From positions 4,950,188 through 5,014,187 of the forward strand of contig OY365808.1 in NCBI GenBank assembly GCA_959347315.1: a DNA stretch of 64,000 bases, read 5' to 3'. The stretch comes from Bimastos eiseni (Eukaryota > Annelida > Clitellata > Crassiclitellata > Lumbricidae). Position 1 is the stretch's first letter; every line of letters starts with the position of its first letter. Positions 1 to 11,355 of this stretch are shown here, piece by piece. The position numbers and the translations under genes were made by a program. Below the pieces are notes generated by a model that worked only from the letters and a program-made list of their open reading frames with translations, was not told the origin of the DNA and did not search any database.

Positions 1-133
1 GCTTGTAACGCAAATAGGTTCAATTGACTATCAGGTTTTTGACAATTTGACCCGTGTCATATGTTTCAGCAGCAGTCATCATAATTAAGTTTATGTCTAC
101 TTGATATATATGTATATGTATATAATATACATC

Positions 134-220
<87 letters not shown>

Positions 221-682
221 AATAAGGTTTTGCAGCTAAAGTGCTCGCTGACATGCAAGGCATTGCTTTAAAGTGAATTTAGTCGATCCTTCTTTGACCT
301 TAACAGTGGTTGACGGCGTAACCGTAATTTCGGGCAATGGCATCTTTATGGCACGCTACCATCAAAACATCATCCGATGAAACGTTGCTCAATCTGATTC
401 TTGCATCGTGACCTATAAGCGATTCTGATAGCACCTGCAACTTAGCTACGTTGTCTCAGAGGGCTTACAATCGTCTAGATTGATTGATTAAATTCTCAAA
501 ATAATGTCTTTATAATAATGGATCAATTGAATTTTTATAATATCAAGAGAAGCCAGAGATTTTAGTATTTCCAGATTTTAAGCACCTCATTTCTGATAAC
601 AAACGCCACCAAAGCTATCCTATTTCTCTAAATCATGACCAACTATAATCTAAATTAAGCACATAGTACAATGTTTTGACAG
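1..682 (+). other. Intron of upstream Cys-rich secreted protein gene
   Basis: No coding exon is visible here. Much of 290-680 aligns by eye with the last intron of the paralogous gene downstream (about 12880-13342), including the stretch just before the 3' splice site, so this is the corresponding intron of a duplicated gene. It also holds a TA/GA microsatellite. Earlier exons of the gene lie before the window. Confidence 0.6.
141..217. repeat. Compound (TA)n(GA)n microsatellite
   Basis: A run of about 40 bp of TA repeats is followed directly by about 38 bp of GA repeats, inside the intron of the first Cys-rich gene. Confidence 0.95.
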
Positions 683-803
683 CTGCAAATGCAAGCCGGA
701 TGACGACGCGACAACACCTCATACGGTGACGGATCCTGCCCCTGGAACTACCGCCCAGGACGATTCAGCTGACGATGATGGAGTTGATTGGTCGAGCTAC
801 TAG
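683..803 (+). CDS. Last exon of a secreted Cys-rich protein (paralogue 1, partial)
   Basis: This terminal exon follows a 3' splice site (ttttgacag at 674-682) and reads to TAG at 801-803. One base completes a split codon, then 39 residues follow: it opens with a CKC motif, then an acidic, Thr-rich tail containing ATTPHTVT and TAQDD. The last exon of the complete gene at 11356-13475 has the same splice phase, the same first residues (CKC, then ATTPNTVT, TAQD) and the same ending (Tyr then TAG). The two are therefore tandem paralogues about 12.7 kb apart. Function is not recognised. The 5' exons are outside the window, so signal peptide and length cannot be checked. Confidence 0.75.
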
Positions 804-1429
804 TGTCAAAGGCCATTAGCATCAGATCACCTGCCTTCTACGATCAACCAAGATTAATGAAGCCAACGCTTAGCTAACGCTTCAATGATGCTTGTATTTT
901 AATATCAAACAACACTACGTCGGCTTATTTGCCTTAACTGTTTAGCATTATACCGGTGATTTCATTAAATTTTGTCAGCATTAGTGTTCCTCTTAATTCA
1001 CGTGTTAGGTCTAGTAAAGACAACGTATCATTGGTAGAACCTATTTCTATGTAACAATCGCACAATTAATTGTTTTATTAATTCAAACGCTTACGAAGTG
1101 TCGGCTTTACACTGATCAATTGACTCAAAGATCATTTTTCTCAGTTTTCACTGAAACACAGCACGTCAGTACTTTATAAAAGTCTGTTGCACATCAAGCT
1201 GCAAATTGACCAGCCTTCTTGTAGGGAGCAGTAATATCATGGTATACAACATAATATGCCCCAAATAGATCTGAATGTTGGTATAGGCCTACCGCAAGCA
1301 TCATCGTCAGCTGAAGCAGAACTTTCGATTCTCGATCACTTTGAGAATGCAAACCATTACAGGTTTAGGCCAAGATTAGATTAATATCAACACAAATATC
1401 GATGACAATGACACATGAATTCTCTTTCA

Positions 1430-1561
1430 TACAGAGTTATACACAGATGTTAAGCAAAAACCTCTATTAAATAATTTTATTCACGTTGAAAGTTTTCAAC
1501 GGAACCCTTGTCTTCACCTCACGGAACCCTAGGGTTCCGCGAAATAAAGTCTGGAAAACTG
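1430..1561 (-). mobile_element. hAT end fragment (same family as the 20336-21891 element)
   Basis: The reverse complement matches the left end of the complete hAT element at 20336: the gttccgcg blocks, the AACCCTAGGGTT palindrome and about 70 bp further in. The outer terminus reads ctggaaaactg, a degraded form of the inverted terminal repeat. The other end was not found, so this is a truncated copy. Confidence 0.65.
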
Positions 1562-2025
1562 TAGTCTAGAGGCCCCACTCAGTCACTCACCCACTCACCC
1601 ACAGTAAAGACCACAATGATTCCAAAAGGGACACCATTCGACCCTACCAACGTTAGTCCCAACTAACTTTGGCACTAATAATATGCATACCACTAACGGA
1701 TGGATGAGTTAGCGCTTATTAAGTGGCCCATCTAAACACATACCAGATCGATTTTCCTTTACTTTGATTCGTCTGCCATCGTCGTATCAACGACATCAGT
1801 GAGCTACCATGCCGACCATTCACATAATTTACGAAGCGCTCAATCAGCACCGAAAGATACTTAAAATTCATAGAAATTTTCTCTGAGCTGGCATTATTCG
1901 AACAAGTGATAGCTTTCTGAGCCCTCTCTGGGCATTGGCAACAAGAAGACGTTTTAGGACGAAATGATGAATCATTACATTTGCGAGCTGGACCTAGCTA
2001 ATCATTCATTCACTACAAAAATTTA

Positions 2026-2140
2026 TATAGCGCCCCTTCATTGTTACGACTCAGGAGAGCTCCTGACTCAACCCCGGCTGAAAAGAACGGTCTTAAGGCT
2101 ACAATAACACGAATCTGAGTGAACCCTAGGCTAGGTGAAA
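2026..2140 (-). mobile_element. L2/CR1-like LINE 3' tail
   Basis: The minus strand ends in the GGGCGCTATATAAATTT signature found in many other tails in this window. It encodes a decayed reverse transcriptase C-terminus ([18 protein letters not shown] in shifted frames). Only the extreme 3' end is present. Confidence 0.65.
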
Positions 2141-4963
2141 GATATGAGGAGAATGTCAAGGAAAGAAGCGAATTCCGTGAATGTCTTTCTTCCTCGATCA
2201 ACATACAGACCGACCGAGAAAGACATACGGTCCTTATTATCTTATGCAAGAGTAATTACGTGAACAGGCGTCGATCTTATGGGTGTTTGCGAACAATGTG
2301 GTCGCACAAGGTCCACAACTTAGGGGAGCTCGAAACTGTCCCTAAAGATGAAAAAGAGCAAGATATCCCAATGGCAATGTTAAATTAATATTTCCAAGTG
2401 AACATCACATAAGTCTGGATTGCTACAGGATCCTCGTTGTGTTGTTCAACTTGTTCAGACTTCTGAAAAGTACCGACACGTTTCAGTTTTGCTACGATTA
2501 CAAACACTACCCTGACTATAGGGTCTAAAAGTTGTGCTGCACAAGAGGATGTAATGTATGGGAAAACTTACTCGGGATGTTTGACAACAAGGAGGTGGAA
2601 ATAGAAACAAAAATAGAGTTTAGGATAATATTAAAACTTTAATTGGTGTCTATATATGGCAACGTTTGACGCGCTACAATAAAAAAATAACAATATGTCG
2701 ACGAAATAAAAATTGCTCGGTTGGTCATTCATGATGACGTTGCATAATTTTATGACTGAATGTCAAATAGAATATGCGATGTGTAGAGCTATCCCATTTC
2801 TTAACCATGTTCTCATTTTTAATTTATTATATTCTGACTAACGTAAAGTACATGTACATGTATGCCAAGCCGTATACAGTCAATCTTGAGACAATGTCGT
2901 TCTACTGAATGTCTCTTCAAAACTGCCGTTTTCTCAGTTTATTTCGTTAGTCGTCGGATGTTGCTCCTTCACTCTAGCGGTCGTTAGACTATGGCTTACA
3001 TCTTTCAAATATCTTAACTTTCTTATATTGACTACAGTTTGCGTAGACCTATTGTTAATTAAGTTTATAATGCAGCAATCTGAATATTATTTATACAGTA
3101 GCAAATTTTGACAGCTATAGTCAATGAATTTAGAACGTCTTATAGCACGACACGATCGCTCAAAACATCAAGACAAAGCAAAGCTGGTGACCGTAACTTA
3201 CATAGACAGGACGTTAATAGAGAAGGTTGATAATTGCAATGCTGCTGATATCATCGATTGAATTTCTGCTACCTATTCTGCATGTCGTGGGAATTTGACG
3301 CTGTTGTGTGTATTCAACTGGCGCGGTGCTCTGGACCGGAATTCATCGTGCTTCTCCTCAGGCTTGGAGAAAGTGCTAGGGGTGAAGCCCTGCCGCCAGG
3401 CCGCCACTGGTGTTGACCTCTACAGCGAGTTGCTCAAAGCCTTCACCATGTCGACGGTTAGAACGAGTCGAGCAGTGCACAAAACGCCGTTCTCGGCAGC
3501 CCATATTTTATGAAAATGTCATTCCCGTTGCAGTGCTTGGTGGATTGCTATCGCTCGCAAGGCAAAGACTAACTGGGATCCTCTTATTTCGAAACCCCGT
3601 TGCCCCAGAGGCCGATGATTGAGCTAGCCCCCGTTCGGGTAATAACATCAGCCTAAACAGAGCGAATACCGAACGACCTCGTGATTCATGGCTGATTCTG
3701 TAGTCGACCAAGGTTGAAGGAGGTTCCGAACGATAGTCAAAACAAACCAGTTTTGGGTAGATAGCGGGAGAAACTATGACCAACGTGAAATAGCTCAAAA
3801 AAATATGTGCAGCTAGACCGCGAATTGAAAAGAATTTGCGGATAGACACGCATATGTTGAAATAGATTTCCGGTGACGCTTTAAATTGAAGGTTTAGCTC
3901 TGCATGAGCTAAATGTGTGCGATTAGACTTACGCCGCGCATAGTTTTGGCTAAAATTTACAAACACCCCGTCGGCCTGGATGCAGCGTAGGGCGTGCGTA
4001 TGGCAAGAAAATAAAATTTGCCCGTGTTCTTCTGAATCAAGGTTTCAGACACTGTCACTCATCATAGTGAAGAAAACCGTTGGCTTGTAAACATGTCTTA
4101 GGCAAATAAGCTGCAGATGTTTTCTGTTTCAAAGGGCAGCAATCCAAAGTTTCCTCCCCGCGTCTGAAGCCATCTGAGGATCTAGTAACTGAGAAACCGT
4201 CTAAATAATAATTATTATGTTGGCTTTTTTCAGGTTTTTCTGCTACTGCTAGTACGTATCAACGCAGGACATTGCCCTGGGAGTTACTGTAGAAGGACAT
4301 CCATACAGATGATACAAGTGAACTGCTGAATCTGTACCTATCAGTATATCTTTTGCAATGGTATTGTTATGCAGTTTAATAAGCTACTGTAAAGTAATTT
4401 TTACTTCTGTAGCATCTTATTCCATTAGTTACAATAACAGACGATGACAAAGCAGCCGAAATATGAGATTTCAATCCAATGTCAGCCTTGAATCAAGATT
4501 ACATAAATCATACATAGATATAGGCTATTTATGTATATGCATACACAGATATATACATATATATGTTTATATATGTATATATATAATGTAAACATACTGC
4601 CTGTTTGCGATAGCCGTTATATAATCATCTCGATCTTTGCGCTTTGTTGATCGTCTTGATCCTTTTGTGCCTAGGACTAAGATTGCCCTGACCCAACACC
4701 GGGTGTTTACTGCTGGGGGTCCATCTGCCTGGAGTGACCCTCCCCCATCATTGAAGACCAAACTAGTGACTTGATTATCTCTATCTGCTTCACGTTCGTC
4801 GAAGACGTTTCCCTCTGAGTTTCTGTGCTAAGAGCGTTTCTAAATAGTTCTTCTGCGAGAGGGGGTATATAAATCTAAAGGTACGATACGATACATTTAT
4901 ATAGACGCTTTAGTGTTTGCAGGATATACTCACAAAGCCATGTACCTTCATTTTCTCATTGAA

Positions 4964-6996
4964 ATGAGTGAACAGAAGCACTGGCCTGGTGAAACGGATG
5001 AGGCTCATCCCAAAATATTCAACATGATTCCTCCTCAGCCTAAAGTCCTGAAGCCAGATCAACTCCCAGAGGAGAAAGTCAGGCAAATAGCGCAAATGTT
5101 TAAATCTAAGTGATCGGAAGTTCATAGGTTTTTAGAAGTTTAGATTTGTACTGGTTTGCATTCTCAATAATAGAAATTTTTCCAGTCATTGAGCATAATT
5201 TATTTTCCAATTGACTTGTTACTCCTCATGAATTTAAGCATTTGACATAACTTATAATACAGCAGACGTATAGATTTGAAGGATTTTGAGTTTGAAATGT
5301 AGTTACAACTGCACTTCCCGATCATATCTTACTAAAATGAATTATTTTCAGCATCAATCTTTATCCCTCACGGCTTCGTGCTCAAATATTTCTTACAATA
5401 CTCTAAGCAGATTGCACGCGTTGTTAAGGATTCAACTCTTTAACAAAGTTTGTTAAGGATTCCTCACTCTGACATGCCTTGATAGAGACTTAGTTTATCG
5501 TGACTTGACATCAGTAGTGAGCATTTTAAAAGGCAGGCTCTGATGAACCAGTAAAACTGGTTTTAAAATTTCTTGGAATATAGTGCATGCAGTCGATAAT
5601 TGTTTTTCATGTTTTTCAAACATTGATGTATGTAGGGCTTTCTGGTGGTGGAGAAGTTTTTCCAGCCTGAGGAATTGAAGCCTGTGATTGATGCAATAAA
5701 CACTTTGGTCGAAGAATTGGCCCAGAAACTCTACAAAGGTGGAAAGATAAAATGTATGATCAAGAGGATTAATAATTATCTTCAAGTATTCTAAAATACT
5801 TAAAACTTGACCAAATAACAGCGTTCAACTTAAGGAATTTATATGCCAGGATTTAACTGATCTAATCCAAGCAACAATGTTTGTTTAATCTACTCTGAGC
5901 TTAAAATCTTGACCGAAATTTGTAGAAGTATAAAACCTTGCTGTATCTTATCTAAGCGTAAACTCTTTGCATAATTGACTCTATCAGTAGGGCATAAAGC
6001 ACTACAGCAACATAGCAAAGGGCAAGCGTAAATTGACGAATTAAAAATAATTAAATTTAAATACATATTGAAATCGAGGCTTTGAAGATGTGAACAATAC
6101 TAGTTGTTAGTAAATACTGTTTGTGATAGCTGCTAAATCTTTACAAGGTTTTAGTTATTTTGTTCCTGGGAAACAAGAGTTTACATCAAGTGCAAAAGGA
6201 TTTATAAAACAAGTTTTATGTGCTCATTGAATGTCTTGATTAAATGTCATAATTAGGCCTGTACATCGAATGTGGTTTTTACGAACGACTGACGAAGCTG
6301 GAATAGGACTTTCCTGTTGCAAAATATTTTGCCTCACAAAACTGGAAAACTGCCTAAAGTAGTAAATTCTTATATCCTTGCGATTATGTGGTCATGCGGA
6401 AATGATATTGCTCAAAAGTTGCGAATACAACCAGACAACTATGTGTAAATGAGACCCACCGTTTGCCACTGGTGGAAAATAGTGACCCACTATAGACACT
6501 ATCGATATATGATAACTACTTTAGTACTTCAGCTGATACTCACTCATATGCAACAAGACAAGTGGATCATTACCGAGCTGTATTTGCTATGACAAATACA
6601 AGAACTTTTGCATTGAGGTCCAGAGTACCACTTGCATGCAACGGGATTCCAGCGAGGATCAGGCAGCTGACAAGCCTACATGTACAGTCACATAAGAGGT
6701 CTCTTCATTCATACCCGGTGCGAATCAGCAATTAAGCTATGTTTAAGGTTATAGAAAGCCGCTGTTCGTCGTTATTCTAGATGTTCGTCCTTAATTAAGA
6801 TGTAAGTTAAGATATTAGTTATAAACTGTGACTCCTGTATAGTCTATAGCACTGTTGCCGCTAATTAAGCTGGACTGTTGTAAGGGTGGCCCTACTTAGT
6901 GGACCTTGCGACCTTTCTGGGCTCCCCATTTGCTGCCATTAATTTTGTGAAGTGGATGTATAGCTTTTGTACATTGAGAGGATCAAATAAAATGAC

Positions 6997-7033
<37 letters not shown>

Positions 7034-8120
7034 GATCAGTCCTTCATAGTCAGAATTAAGAAGAAACCAAATACAGCGTCAAGGGAAGTTTACCAAACCA
7101 ATATCCTCCTCACCCATGCGTCACAGTCATGATAAGATTAATAACAATGACAATGGGTGTAGAAAGAAGAGCATGGACACTAGGGAAACGATAGGAACCC
7201 TTGTTTGCACAATATTAGTATCTTATGCAGGTAATTAATGTAGTGTTAGCTTGTGACATACTGAATACCAATAGCTGGTTCTGTATATGGCATATGGTGG
7301 GCAATAGTTAATGCACTGTTTCTTGAAGCGTATCGGTCACAGTACAATTGCAGTAATATAAAATAGAGATGTCTGATTAGAATTTCTTTTGTACAAGGAA
7401 TTTCGTGATCTCTGGGGTAATGAACGATTGCTGAATCTTGTCGAGCAGTTGTTGGGAACGGCGGATTTAGCCACACACCCTGTGTGGAACTTGAGACCTA
7501 AAACACCGCAGTCTGATGCGGCTACTGTGCCTTGGCACCAAGGTATCAGTTGTTCATTTTTTCCGCAGGCTTAGTGTGCAATTTTTAGCTAGCTACCTTT
7601 GGTTAAATCTTGCCATGTTGACTATATCAAGGCTGATCATAGCACATACAATTGCTAACATTATCTTACCTAGCCGCCTCACCTTACATTTCCCTTTAAT
7701 TGTCTATTCGTTGTTATCTTATCAACCTTATAATGCATTACACATCCTTACTTATCTTTACTTCTCCCTATCTTAGTCAATCCGTAAAAAAAACTATTGG
7801 ATCTTACACTGTATTTATGAGTGTTGATTACGCTTCTCTTTGTTCATTTGCGGCTTATTTTGACAGTGAATCCTACAAGATTTTCCTGTTGACTGCTTTG
7901 ATACCACTGCTCGACACGAATGTTACGAATGGGTGTATGCAGGTATCAACTAAGCATCACCCAACTGGCAATTGTTGATAAGGATTTGACCTTTTCTATT
8001 TAAATTTTCATATAGATTGTGAGGACATCACATCTGATTTAAGGTTTGATAATCACTACTTTAGGGGGCGTTTTTAGAATGGAAATCACAGACCTAACAA
8101 TGTTTGACGAAAGTCCGAGC
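4964..8120 (+). pseudogene. Phytanoyl-CoA dioxygenase (PhyH)-like gene, apparently decayed
   Basis: Pieces of an Fe(II)/2-oxoglutarate-dependent PhyH-family dioxygenase lie in order. About 4964-5090 encodes an N-terminus with HPKIFNMIPPQPKVLKP. 5636-5753 encodes GFLVVEKFFQPEEL through KLYKGGKIK, flanked by AG and GT. 7398-7542 encodes FRDLWGNERLLN, HPVWNLRPKTP and VPWHQ, again well bounded. About 7850-7942 encodes AYFDSESYK, then TALIPLLDTNVTNGCMQ. Near 8075-8110 a degenerate GGxxF...HRPNNV segment is visible. Damage: exon 1 runs to a stop with no donor in phase; the exon expected between 5753 and 7398 is missing or eroded next to a LINE; the splice acceptor and the metal-binding Asp of the HxD motif are absent near 7848; stops follow the CMQ exon. 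The two middle exons are intact, so decay may be recent, or an assembly error could be involved. Confidence 0.7.
6520..7034 (+). mobile_element. LINE 3' end with (TTGA)n tail
   Basis: Around 6590-6735 a plus-strand frame reads NTRTFALRSRVPLA...NGIPARIRQL then a stop, which resembles the C-terminus of a non-LTR retrotransposon reverse transcriptase. The copy ends in about nine TTGA repeats at 6997-7034. It sits between two exons of the PhyH-like locus, where one exon seems to be missing. Confidence 0.55.
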
Positions 8121-9637
8121 TGTTGCCATGTCACTGTCCAGGTACTCTTTTATATACAATTTTATGTATATACATACACATGAGTGCATGTTAATATGAA
8201 TATACTGGTGTATGCATGTACGTAGGGAAGTGGTCCACCCAAACCAGCATACGAAAGCTCTGGAAAAACAGGGCTTATCGACCTGGCATAACCTGATTGT
8301 TGGATATAATAATTATGGTTATAGCACGTAATATGCAATTATGCATGTAATCTTTTTAGATGATTTTATTGGTGTCAAGTTTCGGGAAGTAATCACTATA
8401 ATACAGCGTGATTGAAATTAGCCTACTGGTGTATTTATCTGTTTGAGGTGTTATTGAACATTATTATTATGCTCGTGTCTCAAAACTTCCGTATTTGACT
8501 TTTGCAGTATATAATCCTCACGACCATCTGAGGTCCTCCATCAGTCTCCTTTAGTTCTGACCCCATGATTTGAAGTTGAATGGAATGGCGAGTGATGTTG
8601 CAGTTGGAAAATATGACAATTCTAACATATCTATTTCAAGCACGGTAAGAACACGTCAGAATCACGGGGAAATCTGTTGTACACGTACATGTAGCTTAGG
8701 AATAACTGTTACACTACACAACTCACTGCTGAGTCAAACACTAAATGGTTCTGCTGGACAACGGTTCGTTGCATATTAGCTCAACATACTTTTTGTTGTT
8801 CTTCGAATTTTATCATTGCTCGGTTGAGAGAAAACGGTGCTGCAGTGCTAATTTCATTACACTTCAATGCAATGCTTTATTCATTTTGGCCTGATAAATT
8901 CATAAGTATAGTTGTCCAGTTTAAGATTTTTTATCGTATTAGTTTGTATTATACGACCGTTTTGTCTGCATTATTCGTGAACTGCCTGTTTTGATCAGTG
9001 GGGCTATAGATTGCTTGTGAAATTTCATGATAACATAGTTTAAATAGCAAATTATAAAAATTTAGTAATTATACATTTGATTGTTCCTATTTTGTAAAAT
9101 TCAGGATTACGTCTTTTGCTTAGCTAGAGCTCTGATTAAAAAACATTTGGTGAAAACGATTGATGTAAGTCACCTATTGATTTTGAGCAATAAGCAATTG
9201 TTGCTATAGATCGATGACATGCTGAGAAGACATTGTCATTACGGTTGTCACTGCATAAATACGAAAATGAGATGATGAAGAGAAGTTTTATTCACTGAAG
9301 ATGTACTATGTGCTTACCCGTATGTTTAGGCATACACTGCTACTTTGTATACGTTGTATGAGCAGGTGGAAGACTAGGAATGGCATGGATCGAAAACAAA
9401 GAGATTTGCATAAATGTTATCTTTTGTCGTTTACTGAGTATAACAAAATTTAATGACACTGGAGATGAATAATAAATAGTACAGAAACCTCATCGGAACG
9501 AGGATGTCGACTGAATGAGATACTCTGATATTCTAATCACTCAAAAGTAGCAAATAGTTCTGTGCTGATGATTTTATACATGTAGAATATATTGCTTGCT
9601 TTATTTTTATGCTGTGCATGTTTATCGTATCCATATC

Positions 9638-9799
9638 CAGGGCCGTACCGAGGGGCCGTGGCCCAGGGCAAAAATGTGGAAAGGGCGCAAATTTCAGGAT
9701 GGAATAATTTATTATTTCATAAGATACACTATTTTCAAAATGTGGGGGCGCCAGATTGATGCTAGGCACGGGGCGCAATTATAGCTCAGTACGGCATTG
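9638..9799. mobile_element. Short miniature inverted-repeat element
   Basis: Left end CAGGGCCGTACCGAG and the reverse complement of the right end (CAATGCCGTACTGAG) match at most positions. The interior has ggggcc/ggcgcc-rich ends around an AT-rich centre, like other hAT-type elements here. I could not identify a convincing target duplication. Confidence 0.5.
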
Positions 9800-10273
9800 C
9801 CCTTCTTCTGGTTCCTCATAACATCTTGCTTTGAGTGAAAAATCTCTAAAATACAATCACTGTTGGCATTTTCAATTTCTCTTAATTCGTTGAATTTCCC
9901 ATGGTAATTCGTATATATAACGTCATAGTTAACTTACTGATTTGGCTCTTTCTAAATGACTGTCCATGGAGTTCATTCAGAGGGGCAGCGGATGGTGAAG
10001 GACCTGACCCCGTAATTTCACTGAAAAATGAACCAAGGCGAAGCCCTACCTCTATTTGCCTAATATAAAAATGTTAGCCTAGACATTTATATCTTACATT
10101 CTCTTGAGTTCTGTCAATCTTCACTGTCAGTCGGTTGTAAACTTAAACTCTACTCTCACAATGCCTAGGCCTATCGTGCACACTTCAAAGCTAATAAAAT
10201 ATACATTTTAGGTCATATATTATATATATATATAACATATATATTTTATATATATATAGATTATAGATATATA

Positions 10274-10525
10274 CAGTGTTTTTTCTGGTGGAAGGCGCGG
10301 CGTTCCGGCACCTTTTTTCAATTGCCAAAAAATAAAAATAGTAATTGTGCAAAAACTCTGGAATAAGATATAAAACTTTACAACTTAAATTGTTGTCATT
10401 CTAAATTTAAAATTAGGGCCTAAGTACAAGTACATAGATTGAGATCATTGTGTTCTAGCATCATTTCTTTCGACAGTGCATACTGCAGGTGCATTCTGGC
10501 ACATTTATTCTAGAAAAAAGCCCAG
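10274..10525. mobile_element. hAT-like miniature element
   Basis: Left end CAGTGTTTTTTCTGG and the reverse complement of the right end (CTGGGCTTTTTTCTAG) form an imperfect inverted repeat. Flanks are TA microsatellite on both sides, so the target duplication cannot be judged. Confidence 0.45.
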
Positions 10526-11355
10526 TATATATTACATATTATATATATATATATCTCTTATTTGACCTATTAAATGCGCCTCTAACTTTAGGCCTAGCTA
10601 AGCTATTGGATTTTGACCATGCTTAAGTATATTATAATGCACAGTGCTTAAGTATAGGCCTATACGGTGCAGGAAACAGAGAGTGTAGGCTTACATGTAT
10701 GCCTACGATAATTGTCTGGCCCTGATGACGACCTTGTCAACGCGTAAGTCTACTTGAATCAAGTTACTCGGAACAAACCGTGATGTTGCCTTTGACTGTT
10801 AAGTTGTCAACGGGGATCGGACATCCTTTTTCTTATACAATTTTATCGGCTGATGCTTTTTCTGTTGGATGGAGTCTGGGTGCAAATAGCAACACGTGCT
10901 GGAGTTCGTGTGACTTGGTACGCTCTTAAAAGCCATTCTGCTTTATTATGTGGAAGGTTGCGAAGGCAGGTCAGGACGGACGGCGTGAGTATTTCACGCA
11001 GCTGCGCTAAGTAAATGTGTGATTACAATTATTTGCATTGTAATGCAATTCCATCCCTCAAACCTCGTGTTGTATTAATCGATCCTCCGAACTCTCACCT
11101 TCCAGTCGATTCAAACAATCAAAGGTCATACAAAGAACCTAATAATCCATCGATTTGTATGCCATCACTTTGCACCCATTTGTCTTCGTGGAGACCACTT
11201 CCTGTCCGGTACAAGGTTGGAATAAAAAAATCGAACTTAAAAACGTCATGCGGAGATTAGAAATAGTTACCTCTGAGAAATAGCTGCACATTGGAAGTTC
11301 CAGAGCATCCAGAAGCAGGTTCATAGCTCTGTCTATTCCTGCCGATTCGAGAAAG

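Larger units (their letters stand above)
804..4963. other. Intergenic region between Cys-rich paralogue 1 and the PhyH-like locus
   Basis: Besides a hAT end fragment (1430-1561) and an L2-like LINE tail (2026-2140) I see only TA-rich stretches (around 4520-4590) and no supported gene. Open frames here, including a 152-codon minus-strand frame at 3508-3966, show no recognisable domain or splice structure. Confidence 0.6.
8121..11355. other. Intergenic region
   Basis: No supported gene. It contains two short miniature inverted-repeat elements (9638-9799 and 10274-10525) and TA-rich runs at about 10218-10261. I see no promoter motif that I could defend for the gene starting at 11356. Confidence 0.55.

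Noticed and set aside
3508..3966. 152-codon minus-strand open frame
   Set aside because: No recognisable domain, no signal peptide, and no splice or homology support.
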